Both the position numbers and the translations under genes were made by a program. Shown here piece by piece: positions 52,503 to 61,120 of a stretch of 64,000 bases of DNA. The stretch comes from Nanobdellota archaeon (GTDB lineage Archaea; Nanobdellota; Nanobdellia; Parvarchaeales; Parvarchaeaceae). The DNA lies in NCBI GenBank assembly GCA_021799085.1, contig JAJZBD010000002.1, forward strand, positions 101,355 through 165,354, read 5' to 3'. The notes below the pieces were generated by a model. It did no database searches. It saw nothing but the letters and a program-made list of their open reading frames with translations, and was not told the DNA's origin. Numbering within the stretch: the stretch's first letter is position 1; every line of letters begins with the position of its first letter.

Positions 52503-53642
52503 ATGGTTGAAAGGGCATCTAAAGGCATCTTGAAAAGGGGAGAATTCATTCTTTTAGATTTAAAGAAAAGGAAGAACGGAAACATTTGGGAATTTCCAGG
52601 TGGGCATCTAGAGGCCGGTGAAACACCGTTTGAAACCCTAGTAAGAGAATTAAAAGAAGAAGTATGTGTAAACGTTAAAGATGCCATATTAATAGGTAAA
52701 AGAAACAGTGCATTTTATTCGAATGTAACTGCTATAGAATATTTCTTTTTAGTTAAAGATTTCTCAGGGGAGCCAAAACCTCTTGATATTGAGGAGAAAG
52801 AGATAATTGACGTCAAGTGGGTAAGGATATATGAGATCATTGATATTCCAAACTTAGGTTGGAGTGTAATAGATGGTATTAGATTTCTTTCCAATGTCTT
52901 CCCCAAATACCGTAAAATATATGAAAATCTAAAGAAGATGTTTGAATCTAGGATGTCAAAGTCTTTTGATTATTTCTTTTATTCAAACTCGGTGTCAAAA
53001 TGGTGGAAAGAAGGTAATCTGAAACCAAAGGAGGTATTCCTAGCGGAGGAGAAATTAATTGAAAAGATCGTTCCATCACTTAAACCGCCAATAATGGAAG
53101 TTGGACCTGGGTATGGTAGAATAACAAGGATATTAAATAAAAATTTTAAGAAAGTTTATCTTTTAGAGGCTAATCCAGACTTTATAGATCTTCTAGAGAA
53201 AAAATTTGGAGATAAGATAGAATTTGTGGATGGAACGATGGAATCTATAAATTCAAAGATAAAATTCAATTCTATATTAGCATTTGAAGTCGTTGTGCAC
53301 ACAAAATTATTGGGAGAATTCATTGGAGGCGTATCTAAGTCACTGAAAAAAGGCGGTAAATTTGTCTCCTCTTTAGATAATATGAACTCAGATTGGAGAA
53401 GGGTGCGTGACACATATAAGAAAGTATTTGGATTAAAGAATCCAGAATACTATAGAAAGACAGATCTAGAAACTTATCTAAAATTATTAGAAGAGGATGG
53501 ATTAAAAGTGGAAGAGGTGTATGAAATAGGTAAAAATTATACTGTATCCGTACCGATCTTAGGTAGAGAGGTTCCAATTCCTAGCCTTAAACCTATTAAG
53601 GCGCCTTATCTTTATTTGATTGTAGCTAAAAAGCTTAAATAA
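52503..53642 (+). CDS. NUDIX hydrolase fused to a SAM methyltransferase (copy 2)
   Basis: 379 residues. NUDIX domain about 1-130 with box at residues 34-56 (GGHLEAGETPFETLVREL then KEEVCV). A 65-residue helical linker follows, then a methyltransferase domain with a full motif I (IMEVGPGYGRITRIL, near residue 199), VYLLEANPDFI, and FNSILAFEVVVHTKLLGEF. Homologous over its whole length to 19538-20605, but with a better preserved SAM site. A two-activity enzyme acting on a nucleotide-linked compound is plausible. Placed between two glycosyltransferases and two HprK-like genes. Confidence 0.85.
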   Translation: MVERASKGILKRGEFILLDLKKRKNGNIWEFPGGHLEAGETPFETLVRELKEEVCVNVKDAILIGKRNSAFYSNVTAIEYFFLVKDFSGEPKPLDIEEKEIIDVKWVRIYEIIDIPNLGWSVIDGIRFLSNVFPKYRKIYENLKKMFESRMSKSFDYFFYSNSVSKWWKEGNLKPKEVFLAEEKLIEKIVPSLKPPIMEVGPGYGRITRILNKNFKKVYLLEANPDFIDLLEKKFGDKIEFVDGTMESINSKIKFNSILAFEVVVHTKLLGEFIGGVSKSLKKGGKFVSSLDNMNSDWRRVRDTYKKVFGLKNPEYYRKTDLETYLKLLEEDGLKVEEVYEIGKNYTVSVPILGREVPIPSLKPIKAPYLYLIVAKKLK

Positions 53643-53667
53643 GGGTTCTATTCATCCTATATATAAT

Positions 53668-54498
53668 ATGATAGTTGAAACAAAAAGAGGAAGTGTATAT
53701 ACATATAAAGTTGAGCTTGCTAAAGAAAAGTTGTATAAGAAATTGCCGGCCGTAACACGTTTAATCTCAGGAGCTAGAGGATCTAATTTAGAGGACATCT
53801 TATCATCTGAAGATATAATTAGAAAAATAGCGGATTTAGGTAGAATAAGTGAAAAGGAGATTTATAATCGTATAAAAAGCGAATCAGATTTACTTGAATT
53901 GATAGATCTTGGCCTAGAGGCCTATGGACAAGAGAAAGGTATATATTCCATTGAAGGTGTAGCAGTAATACGAGATAAGAAAGCCGTAATCTTACTCGGT
54001 CAAAGCCGCGCAGGAAAGTCGACCGCTGCCTATTACTTGAAAGATTATTTCAGTATAGGTGGAGATGAACACTTACTTTTAACTTATAAAGATAATACAC
54101 CCTATTTCATCGGCGGGAATAGATACTCTTTTACAAAACCTTGGAATAAAAATAAAGGGATAGTAGATTTTGGAGAGGATTCTAACTTAGAAGCCCAAAT
54201 TGTTGGATTTGTCACCTTAAAACTTAATAATTTTATGGATAGTAAGGACAAGGTGATAATTTCAAAGGAAGAGCCAGATCACCTTACTTACACGCTTAAT
54301 GATTTAACATCGCAAAAAATAAGGGGTATTAATAAATATCTGGGCCAGATTGAATTTCCACTCCCCTCCGTGGATAGTGAATCTACTGCTATCAATAGAG
54401 TAGAATTCTGTAAGAAAATTAAATATGTACCATTTATATTCTATGAGGGGAATGAAATTAATTTGAAAGCAGTTGTTGAAGACTTACTTAATACATAA
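53668..54498 (+). CDS. HprK-like P-loop kinase (copy 2)
   Basis: 276 residues, paralogue of 50629-51390. ILLGQSRAGKSTA (Walker A, 108-120) and IGGDEHLLL (130-138) align with GDSFAGKT and ADDHIIV of copy 1; both share GxYxxxxxAVxxxxxAV just before Walker A and a closing K-x-PF-x-x-YEG block. The N-terminal 90 residues are only loosely related. Follows the NUDIX-methyltransferase gene by 25 bases in the same direction. Likely phosphorylates the product or acceptor handled by the island. Confidence 0.72.
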   Translation: MIVETKRGSVYTYKVELAKEKLYKKLPAVTRLISGARGSNLEDILSSEDIIRKIADLGRISEKEIYNRIKSESDLLELIDLGLEAYGQEKGIYSIEGVAVIRDKKAVILLGQSRAGKSTAAYYLKDYFSIGGDEHLLLTYKDNTPYFIGGNRYSFTKPWNKNKGIVDFGEDSNLEAQIVGFVTLKLNNFMDSKDKVIISKEEPDHLTYTLNDLTSQKIRGINKYLGQIEFPLPSVDSESTAINRVEFCKKIKYVPFIFYEGNEINLKAVVEDLLNT

Positions 54499-54588
54499 AC
54501 CAATATAGCATAAGAATTGATGGGAAAAGTTTTGGATTCAATCCATATAAACTGAAAGCATTAAATTCTAAGATATACCACCAGTACT

Positions 54589-54976
54589 ATGGAATATAAT
54601 GAATTTTTAACTATTCTTAAATACCTGGATAAGAACTGGGAAAAACCATGGGAAGTAGAAGCTGAAATGTTGGATTTATTAAACAAGAGTAAAAAGTCAA
54701 GACTTGTTGAATTTGGGAAGAACACCTCTACCGACGGAATATGGTCCGATGACTTATGTTGTCTTTGGTAATTACGCCAAGGGTAAAGAACATGATGTTG
54801 CTATTTTTGGTAAATTTGAAGGGAAAGTGCTTGAGTCTTATGATTACCTTCTTGTAAGGATACATTCTGAATGTAGAACAAGCGAACTTTTCCATGCTTC
54901 AAATTGTGAATGTAGACATGAATTGGATTTTGCATTGAAACAAATGTCGAAGGAAAAGAAAGGGATATTGATATAA
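54589..54976 (+). pseudogene. broken ribA-like copy
   Basis: Starts like the gene at 35931 (ILKYLDKNWEKPWEVEAEM), then shifts by one base near 54711-54722: GRTPLPTEYGPMTYVVFG continues in the next frame up to KEKKGILI and a stop at 54976. The last 110 residues of the parent, including the QEG loop, are missing; other coding debris follows at once. An old, diverged copy (protein similarity high, DNA clearly changed), surely inactive. Confidence 0.82.
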
Positions 54977-55434
54977 TAATAGATTATGATGCGCTTAAGA
55001 AATTACGGTACATATATTTATTAAGGAAAAACCCAAAGCCATCTAAATATGAGATAAAAACCCCCAAATTTGATATAGATATATACCTGCCTTACTATTC
55101 CAAGTTAGCAATTCCGCCGGAGGAAGCATTAAAAATGACACGTTCGGTTGAAGGATTTACTTTGCCGATTCCTGAGGTATTGCTGCTTTTGAAGGTATCC
55201 GCATTTAATTCAAGGAAGGATAGCATAAAAGGACAAAAGGATTTGGTCGATATTCTGGGATTGCTCCTGTTTTCAAATGTAGAAAGATCTAAATTAATGG
55301 AATTAGCAAGAACTTATTCAGTTAATTTATTGCCACTAAAGGCAGCGATAAGGAGAGTGGATGATCAAACATTAAGATATCTAGGATTAAACAGGCATGA
55401 ATTTTCAAAACTAAAAGATAAGCTATTTTTGTAG
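54964..55434 (+). pseudogene. nucleotidyltransferase 3' fragment joined to the ribA remnant
   Basis: An open frame without start runs from the ribA break to 55434. KFDIDIYLPYYSKLAI, then LPIPEVLLLLKVSAFNSRKD and KGQKDLVDILGLLLF are the C-terminal half of an AbiEii/COG-type nucleotidyltransferase; the GG-DxD core is missing. The abrupt switch within a few bases of the ribA stop marks an illegitimate recombination junction. An internal ATG at 55135 could allow a 99-residue product, but it would lack the active site. Confidence 0.7.
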
Positions 55435-55590
55435 CATTAAAAATTTACGTTAATAAATGATTCATTTGTACTGCGTAGAACAGAAAGTACTTTATAGAAT
55501 GATTTGAAGCTTCTCTACGAAGAAGTGCGGGATTAGATTATTTAGAATAGCAAAGCTTAAACCTAGTAGCCTAAAACGATTCTTTCTCTT

Positions 55591-55767
55591 TTAAAGAGAG
55601 TTTTCATCCACAAAATCGGCAAGTTCTTTAGCTTCTTCTAACACATTAAAATTCTCCACTCCGTCCATTACATCTAAATCAGTTATTATCAACTGTACAT
55701 TGTATTAATCAGGTATTTTAAAGATGTAAAGTGCTTCTTTGTCGTTCTTTGTATTTTCTACCAAATC
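55591..55767 (-). pseudogene. unidentified coding remnant with internal stop
   Basis: In frame with, and directly after, the stop of the CYTH fragment on the minus strand: DLVENTKNDKEALYIFKIPD, stop, then YNVQLIITDLDVMD and VLEEAKELADFVDENSL before a final stop. Reads like protein sequence, but I cannot name it. The neighbouring 55440-55590 shows nothing recognisable. Confidence 0.45.
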
Positions 55768-56124
55768 TTACTTTTTAAAGTATAAATTGCCTACGTTTTT
55801 GCCTTCCTGACCATAGTATTTAAAGGTAAACTCAAGATTTTTGTTCCCTATATCCATCCCCTTTATGTTCAGTTTTTCCTTAGTTTTGACAACCTCCTTT
55901 ACAGTTTTACCCTCTATTTCTAAGATAGGTTTTATCAAGGGCCAGTATGCTATATCTATTTCTACCCCCTTGTAAAGCCATTTTTCAACTTTGTTTTCCT
56001 GGTAAATAGGTTTCATCTTCAATGCTTTTTTGAATATTTCAGTTGCTTTTTTGAAATCTCCTACATCAGTTTCTATTTCTTCTGTGTTTCTTAGACCGCT
56101 TCCCGCTCTGTATTTGTACGTTAT
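55768..56124 (-). pseudogene. truncated inverted copy of the CYTH gene
   Basis: Encodes ITYKYRAGSGLRNTEEIE to the end (...GNLYFKK), matching residues about 59-176 of the CYTH protein at 41763-42311; the first 58 residues, including ExExK, are absent, so it cannot be active. DNA identity to the parent is very high by eye (long runs without a mismatch), so the duplication is recent. Opposite orientation to the parent. Confidence 0.85.
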
Positions 56125-56292
56125 AATACCGGTTAGAATAACAAATTAAATGCTTCCATTTAACTGTTTTCAGGCAGATTTTATGTAGTTAATAGACCAC
56201 ACATCTTTATCTATCAGCATTATTACTGTAGGACAGGATTACGCAAGAATTTACCTTATTACATTTAAATATCTTTATTGGCTTGATTAATA

Positions 56293-58422
56293 ATGAAAGC
56301 AGGTAAAAAACCTAGAAAAAAGACTAAAAAAAGCAAAAATATTAGATATGTCCTGCCAATTATTGCCATTGTCATTGTAGCCATAGTTTTAGTTTTGATA
56401 CTTTCTTCAAACCACACTTCTAAGAGCAGAATTTTAACACCTCAACCGCATGAAACTGTTCTGTCTTTTAACGGTTTTGTAGTGGCTAACCAGAAAATTA
56501 ATAACTCGTTTATATTGCCCGCATACAAATATGAAGCATTTGAAATACCTGTAGCTGCGAATAGTTCCAGTTATTACGCTGGAACCAGTTTTTTGTATTC
56601 AGTCAATGCAAATACTTCTGTAAATGCTGTTCTTATGGACAAAGAACAGTTCAATGCGTTTAACTCTACAAAGAATTTTACTGATAATATTCTCCTACAG
56701 AATGGAAAACATAGTATAAACGAATTTTTGTCAAACAAAAGTGGAGATTACTATTTAGTTGTATTTGGAAGCAGCCAAGTATCCTCTGTAAATGTACAAT
56801 TAAATTCAACCACTGATTTATATTCAAATAACAGTGAGTTAACACCAGGATTCTACCGAATTATAAATCAAAGTACTTACTCTGTTCAAATGCCACTAAC
56901 AATGAATGGCTCTTATGGTACTTTTTTGATATCTGCAGTGGCAAATGCATCATTCAATCTAGAAGTATACGATAATTCAACTAATTCGATTGCATTTTAC
57001 TCTCCAAAGATTACTGTTACAAACATGTCTGGTACGCAGGTTAATAACAGCTTTGTATATGAATTAAATTTAAGCAAAGGGCAGTATACCTTAAAGATAA
57101 TTAAATCCAGCAAAAGTCCATTGCTTTTATCTACAGTTTACTTATACCTCCCTAAAGCGGTTAACCCTCTCATTGAAAACAGCAATTCATATGCTAGAGG
57201 CTTAGCATCCTATGGAGTAGAGAACAATTCCGGTAAACTAACTAGTTATAGTATAGAAACACCGGCACTTATGGGCTTTGCACACATAAATTCCTTGTAT
57301 TCTTATTATTCTTCGCAGTTTGGACAGTCCCACCAGATATCTTTGCAGCTAAACGGCGTGCTGACAGTTACCAACAATAACGGCAATAAATTCAATTACT
57401 GGGTTCAAGATACTGCAGACATAAACTCACAGACTAGAACCATTTATTTTGAAGACAATGTCTGGAATTTTTCTTATTATCCAATACATCCTTTTTATTT
57501 GACGAATCAATCGATAAAAGGTGATGGTGCCGTGTATTATAGCAATACAAGCTCCCAAGCATTCTATGCAGATTCTACAAACAGCTCTTATTTTGACTTT
57601 CCATTGACATTCGCATTAATTGAAACGGCATACGTTAGAAATGGCACTGGTGTAAATATAAATACATGCTATCAGCCACTGCAAGGCAACGTATACAACT
57701 CCAATGTTTTGAATCCCGAAATAGGCTGCTATGACAACATAACGATTTCTGATCCAAACGTGGAATCTGCGGAGTTTTACATAACCGGGGCAAACTATCC
57801 AAGCTTTAGCCTGCCACAGTTTTACGATGCTGAGTTTGTATTTGGGGGAGGATACAACGGTTCTCACAGCATTATACAGTCAATAAATGCGCAATTAGGA
57901 CTTTATTATTATAATGAGTCTACTACCAGCTACGTACAATTCCCCTCTTACTATCCGATAGGAGGAGATACTGGCGAGACTGCAAATAATCTAAACATAA
58001 ATTACAATGGATTATATGCTTCTGCTACCGCTGGAAATGATAACATTGACTATTTAGGGCAAAGCAATAGTTTTATGCCCATTATAAACGTAAATAATGT
58101 TAATTTTACAGATCAAATCAACTTTACTAATCTAAATGAGGTACAAAATTACAGTGGGGGTAACTTAACGGGGTTTTCTACATCTGCTGGCACTTATTAT
58201 ACGGATGACATAATAAGTTATGATCCATTTAGCCAGTATACATGCATTTTAACCAGTATTAAATCAACTACGCCAAACCTTTATTTAGCTTCAGAAAATA
58301 TAACTTTACCCTACACATTTTACTCTGATTCTACTGTACCATGGGATTTCCAGATATTTTCATCTCCTTTTTACAATTATACTGGTAATTTAAACATACT
58401 TCAGAACTGGCAATGCTCATAA
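56293..58422 (+). CDS. large membrane-anchored surface protein
   Basis: 709 residues. A very basic cytoplasmic start (KAGKKPRKKTKKSKN), one anchor helix (VLPIIAIVIVAIVLVLILSS), then about 670 extracellular residues rich in Ser, Asn, Tyr and Thr with dozens of sequons. The C-terminal part (Cys in NTCYQPL, IGCYDN, YTCILTS, NWQCS) may form disulfides. VQDTADINSQTRTIYFEDNVWNF resembles the sequence style of peptidase A5/thermopsin-like proteins of acidophilic archaea, but no catalytic motif is certain. TATA box TTTAAATAT about 28 bases ahead of ATG. Confidence 0.7.
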   Translation: MKAGKKPRKKTKKSKNIRYVLPIIAIVIVAIVLVLILSSNHTSKSRILTPQPHETVLSFNGFVVANQKINNSFILPAYKYEAFEIPVAANSSSYYAGTSFLYSVNANTSVNAVLMDKEQFNAFNSTKNFTDNILLQNGKHSINEFLSNKSGDYYLVVFGSSQVSSVNVQLNSTTDLYSNNSELTPGFYRIINQSTYSVQMPLTMNGSYGTFLISAVANASFNLEVYDNSTNSIAFYSPKITVTNMSGTQVNNSFVYELNLSKGQYTLKIIKSSKSPLLLSTVYLYLPKAVNPLIENSNSYARGLASYGVENNSGKLTSYSIETPALMGFAHINSLYSYYSSQFGQSHQISLQLNGVLTVTNNNGNKFNYWVQDTADINSQTRTIYFEDNVWNFSYYPIHPFYLTNQSIKGDGAVYYSNTSSQAFYADSTNSSYFDFPLTFALIETAYVRNGTGVNINTCYQPLQGNVYNSNVLNPEIGCYDNITISDPNVESAEFYITGANYPSFSLPQFYDAEFVFGGGYNGSHSIIQSINAQLGLYYYNESTTSYVQFPSYYPIGGDTGETANNLNINYNGLYASATAGNDNIDYLGQSNSFMPIINVNNVNFTDQINFTNLNEVQNYSGGNLTGFSTSAGTYYTDDIISYDPFSQYTCILTSIKSTTPNLYLASENITLPYTFYSDSTVPWDFQIFSSPFYNYTGNLNILQNWQCS

Positions 58423-58686
58423 AAATGAAGCAAATAAAATATTTAGGCTAAAAATAAACTAATATTTTAACAAATTTTACCATATATAAACTAAATCCTA
58501 TATAAACAATAGAATTTTAAAATTAGTATATGACTGAAGATATTGTTCTTAGATTTACTTTTATCTACTTAAATTAATATATTTTATTTCTAAATAAAAG
58601 TTTCAATCATAAAAAATGGAAGCCTTGAATCAATAATCCTGATTATTATCTTTAATATATTTAAATATCCAGAAATTAAGATTAAT

Positions 58687-59481
58687 ATGAAAGGAAAAAT
58701 AATCCCTCTGGTTATATTTCTTGTTATTGCAGTAATTATAATAGCTATTCTGTTTAGTAAATATGTCAGCAAACCCAGTAGCATCACTCTCCCATCAGTT
58801 CCACCTAAAAGCATTTTGCCCGTATTGCTGTCAAATTCACAAACAAGTTATAACCTTGCAAACAAATTTGGATTAACATACAGGCTCTACTTCGTAAATA
58901 CCTCAAACGGAGAAAACTACACAGGTAACTATTCCTTCTTTAATAACGGAAATTTATTCAATATTTCGCTTTATTCTTCACAGCAATTGCTGCCGAATGT
59001 TGTAAAAATAGAGCATGTTTATTCTTCATTCAATACAACTAAGATATCACAGTGCTTCAAAACTTACTTTGCCAACACCAGTGCAGTTAACAGCACATTG
59101 ATAGCAGCAATAAACAAAGCCAACGCCAATTCAACTGAAACATGCTCTGTACCATTAAGTATACCTTCAAATATAAGCGCATTTGATGCGGCTTATTCAA
59201 TAAATACACTTCCGGCAGTTCTCTTTACACCAATTGCAGGCTATACCCTCTATTACTTTGATCCAAGTGATATATTCATAAATAGCACAATTAAGTCACT
59301 GGGCCAGAGGAATTATTTGGGGCAAGGCTGCAACTTATACAACATAACCATAAAAAGCTACCCTGAAAACGTAACTTTGATGGAATGCATTTCAAACAAA
59401 TTCGGCTTACCTTTGTCATCTGTTGAGGAATCCAGCAACCAAATCTTAATGTCAACCAACATTTCTTCGTTTGAAAGCTAA
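58687..59481 (+). CDS. membrane-anchored Ser/Asn-rich surface protein
   Basis: 264 residues with an N-terminal anchor (IIPLVIFLVIAVIIIAILFS) and an extracellular domain. GCNLYNITIKSYP then MECISNKFGLPLS near residues 217-243 match the Cys-pair/C[FI]S[ND]xxGxP pattern of the proteins at 24157 and 42365. Preceded by 264 bases of very AT-rich DNA without genes and a TATA box (ATATTTAAATATCC). Confidence 0.68.
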   Translation: MKGKIIPLVIFLVIAVIIIAILFSKYVSKPSSITLPSVPPKSILPVLLSNSQTSYNLANKFGLTYRLYFVNTSNGENYTGNYSFFNNGNLFNISLYSSQQLLPNVVKIEHVYSSFNTTKISQCFKTYFANTSAVNSTLIAAINKANANSTETCSVPLSIPSNISAFDAAYSINTLPAVLFTPIAGYTLYYFDPSDIFINSTIKSLGQRNYLGQGCNLYNITIKSYPENVTLMECISNKFGLPLSSVEESSNQILMSTNISSFES

Positions 59482-59551
59482 ATATAAGCCTTTAAATCAT
59501 TGTTTTAATTACAAACTGGTTTTTATCCCCCTTAACATCTTAATATTAGAA

Positions 59552-59887
59552 TTATAAACCAAGTTGCTTCCTCAGATTCACTTTTATAAGTTCAAATGAT
59601 TCTGTATCCAATTTACCCACTTTATTGATTAATCTTTCCTTGCTTATAGAAAATGCCTGATAAGTAACTGCAACGCTGTCCACGGTCAATCCATTTTCTG
59701 CTGTTCTTAGGATTGGGACATTTAAAGGTTCATCAAAACGCTTTTCTCCCTTTGATATCGCGACTACGAAGACCAGAGCATGCCCCACGAAATTTTTTAT
59801 TATTACTGCGTATCTGTCTTTCTTTATCTCTGTTCCTTCCCGTTCATTTTCAGGTAATCTAACAAAATATACTTCTCCTTCATTCAT
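59552..59887 (-). CDS. MazF/PemK-like toxin
   Basis: 111 residues from the ATG at 59887, which overlaps the stop of the preceding gene (ATGA); a longer frame begins at 59926. GEVYFVRLPENEREGTEIKKDRYAVII is the N-terminal MazF beta-sheet, and LTVDSVAVTYQAFSISKERLINKVGKLD is the C-terminal block. Family members are mRNA interferases. Here the expected partner is not a MazE but the upstream Panacea/YwgA-like protein. Confidence 0.8.
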   Translation of the reverse strand: MNEGEVYFVRLPENEREGTEIKKDRYAVIIKNFVGHALVFVVAISKGEKRFDEPLNVPILRTAENGLTVDSVAVTYQAFSISKERLINKVGKLDTESFELIKVNLRKQLGL

Positions 59888-60429
59888 GTATCTTCGGCCG
59901 TATCCAGCAGGCTTGCTTCCGCCCATGCTTTTGATTCTTTTTCTGCTTCTTTACGGATCTCTTCTTGTCTTTCTTTCGTCAATAAGAACGTTTTAGCTAG
60001 ATTAATCGAATCTACCCTGTCCTCCAACGAAAGTTTCGGTTTAGCTTCCTTTAACTTTTGATAAGCATTTTTCCAACTAGCATTGCCCGTTCTTATCAAA
60101 TAAATCATAGTAGTAGCTCCTTCCACTACGTTATCAGTAACTGAAAAGACTTCTTTCAATTTTTCCACTTGCTCATTGTCTGGCCTAACCTCTTTTGTTT
60201 GAATTGTATTTCTGGCGTACTCATAATAGAGTGTGGTCTCATCCGGAGAATAAGGGCCATGAGTATAGATGTTGAAATCATCTATCTCTTCATTGTTCAA
60301 AACCCTCAATAAAAATGCCAGTTTTTGCAGTTTGAACCTGGTTAAGAAATCTCCCTCTATATTTAATTTGAATTCTAGTGCTTTTGCATATGCTATCAAT
60401 CTGCTTATTTCCTCAACACCATCATCCAT
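59884..60429 (-). CDS. YwgA/Panacea (DUF4065)-like protein, possible antitoxin
   Basis: 181 residues. RFKLQKLAFLLRVL near residue 30 and DDFNIYTHGPYSPD near residue 50 match the KLQKL...GPYSP pattern of YwgA and the Panacea domain, a promiscuous antitoxin module known from bacterial and phage toxin-antitoxin pairs. The C-terminal 60 residues are helical and charged (KERQEEIRKEAEKESKAW) and could wrap the toxin. Second gene of a three-gene operon, overlapping the MazF-like gene by 4 bases. Confidence 0.65.
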   Translation of the reverse strand: MDDGVEEISRLIAYAKALEFKLNIEGDFLTRFKLQKLAFLLRVLNNEEIDDFNIYTHGPYSPDETTLYYEYARNTIQTKEVRPDNEQVEKLKEVFSVTDNVVEGATTMIYLIRTGNASWKNAYQKLKEAKPKLSLEDRVDSINLAKTFLLTKERQEEIRKEAEKESKAWAEASLLDTAEDT

Positions 60430-60431
60430 AT

Positions 60432-60758
60432 TTAGCCTCCTTTTTTATATTCTTTAACCGCATCAAACCATTCGATTATATTTTTTAATGCTTCCTCTCC
60501 GCTATCAGTAATTTTATAGACAACGAGTGGTTTTTCCTGTATCTTTACTACAAAACCCTTTTTTTCCAAATACTGTATATTTGGCTTTGCTACACCTTCC
60601 ATTACTCCAAGATCATTTATAAGATATTTGTAAGGGTAACCATCTTCCTTGTAAATAGATAGTATTGTCAAACTCATTATCTTAGAATACGTTAAAAGCC
60701 TATGAAATTTCTGGTCCAGCCAAGGGGGCCTAATTTGCTGACTGTCCTTTACCTCCAT
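60432..60758 (-). CDS. winged-helix regulator heading the MazF-like operon
   Basis: 108 residues. Winged-helix pattern: KIMSLTILSIYKEDGYPYKYLINDLGV, then PNIQYLEKKGFVVKI and wing KPLVVYKITDSGEEAL. MarR/ArsR-like without metal-binding Cys. Stop is two bases before the start of the Panacea-like gene. Probably autoregulates the operon. Confidence 0.7.
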   Translation of the reverse strand: MEVKDSQQIRPPWLDQKFHRLLTYSKIMSLTILSIYKEDGYPYKYLINDLGVMEGVAKPNIQYLEKKGFVVKIQEKPLVVYKITDSGEEALKNIIEWFDAVKEYKKGG

Positions 60759-60937
60759 ATCTATAAATTTCCTTCATCGTATTTAAGTGTTTATTTTACC
60801 ACATTATAAATAATTTATCATAAAATATAAATAATTTTCAAATTTAAAAGTATTTAAATGAGTTTAAGTCCTAGTATTAGCATGAAGAGCAGGCAATAGC
60901 TCTAATAAATGGAAATTGGAAATCAAGGTGGTTAAAT

Positions 60938-61120
60938 ATGGATAAAAATCAAAAAATAGTTTTAGAGGGTATAGGCGGATTAATTATGATAATTGCTGGA
61001 TTATCTTCTAAAAATAAACTAGTAGCTAATCTTGCCTTTTCTGGAGGTTTAGCTCTTCTAATTTCAGGTATTAAAGATATTTTAGATCAGAATAATGATG
61101 CAAACGAAATTCCAGTTTAA
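60938..61120 (+). CDS. small two-helix membrane protein
   Basis: 60 residues: two hydrophobic segments (IVLEGIGGLIMIIAGL and LAFSGGLALLISGIKDIL) joined by a short basic loop; the C-terminus is acidic and polar. A ribosome site (AAGGTGG) lies about ten bases ahead of the ATG. Its end overlaps the following gene by 26 bases. No family recognised. Confidence 0.55.
   Translation: MDKNQKIVLEGIGGLIMIIAGLSSKNKLVANLAFSGGLALLISGIKDILDQNNDANEIPV

Noticed and set aside
55135..55434. intact 99-residue protein
   Set aside because: The coding signal extends upstream of its ATG to the ribA break and it corresponds only to the C-terminal half of a nucleotidyltransferase, so it is treated as a fragment.
49600..56200. 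insertion sequence or integrase-borne element
   Set aside because: No transposase, integrase, terminal inverted repeats or tRNA target was found; only the short direct repeat and pseudogene debris hint at past insertion.
58423..58686. small genes in the very AT-rich gap
   Set aside because: Only frames shorter than ten codons without ribosome sites; nothing beyond the TATA box of the next gene.
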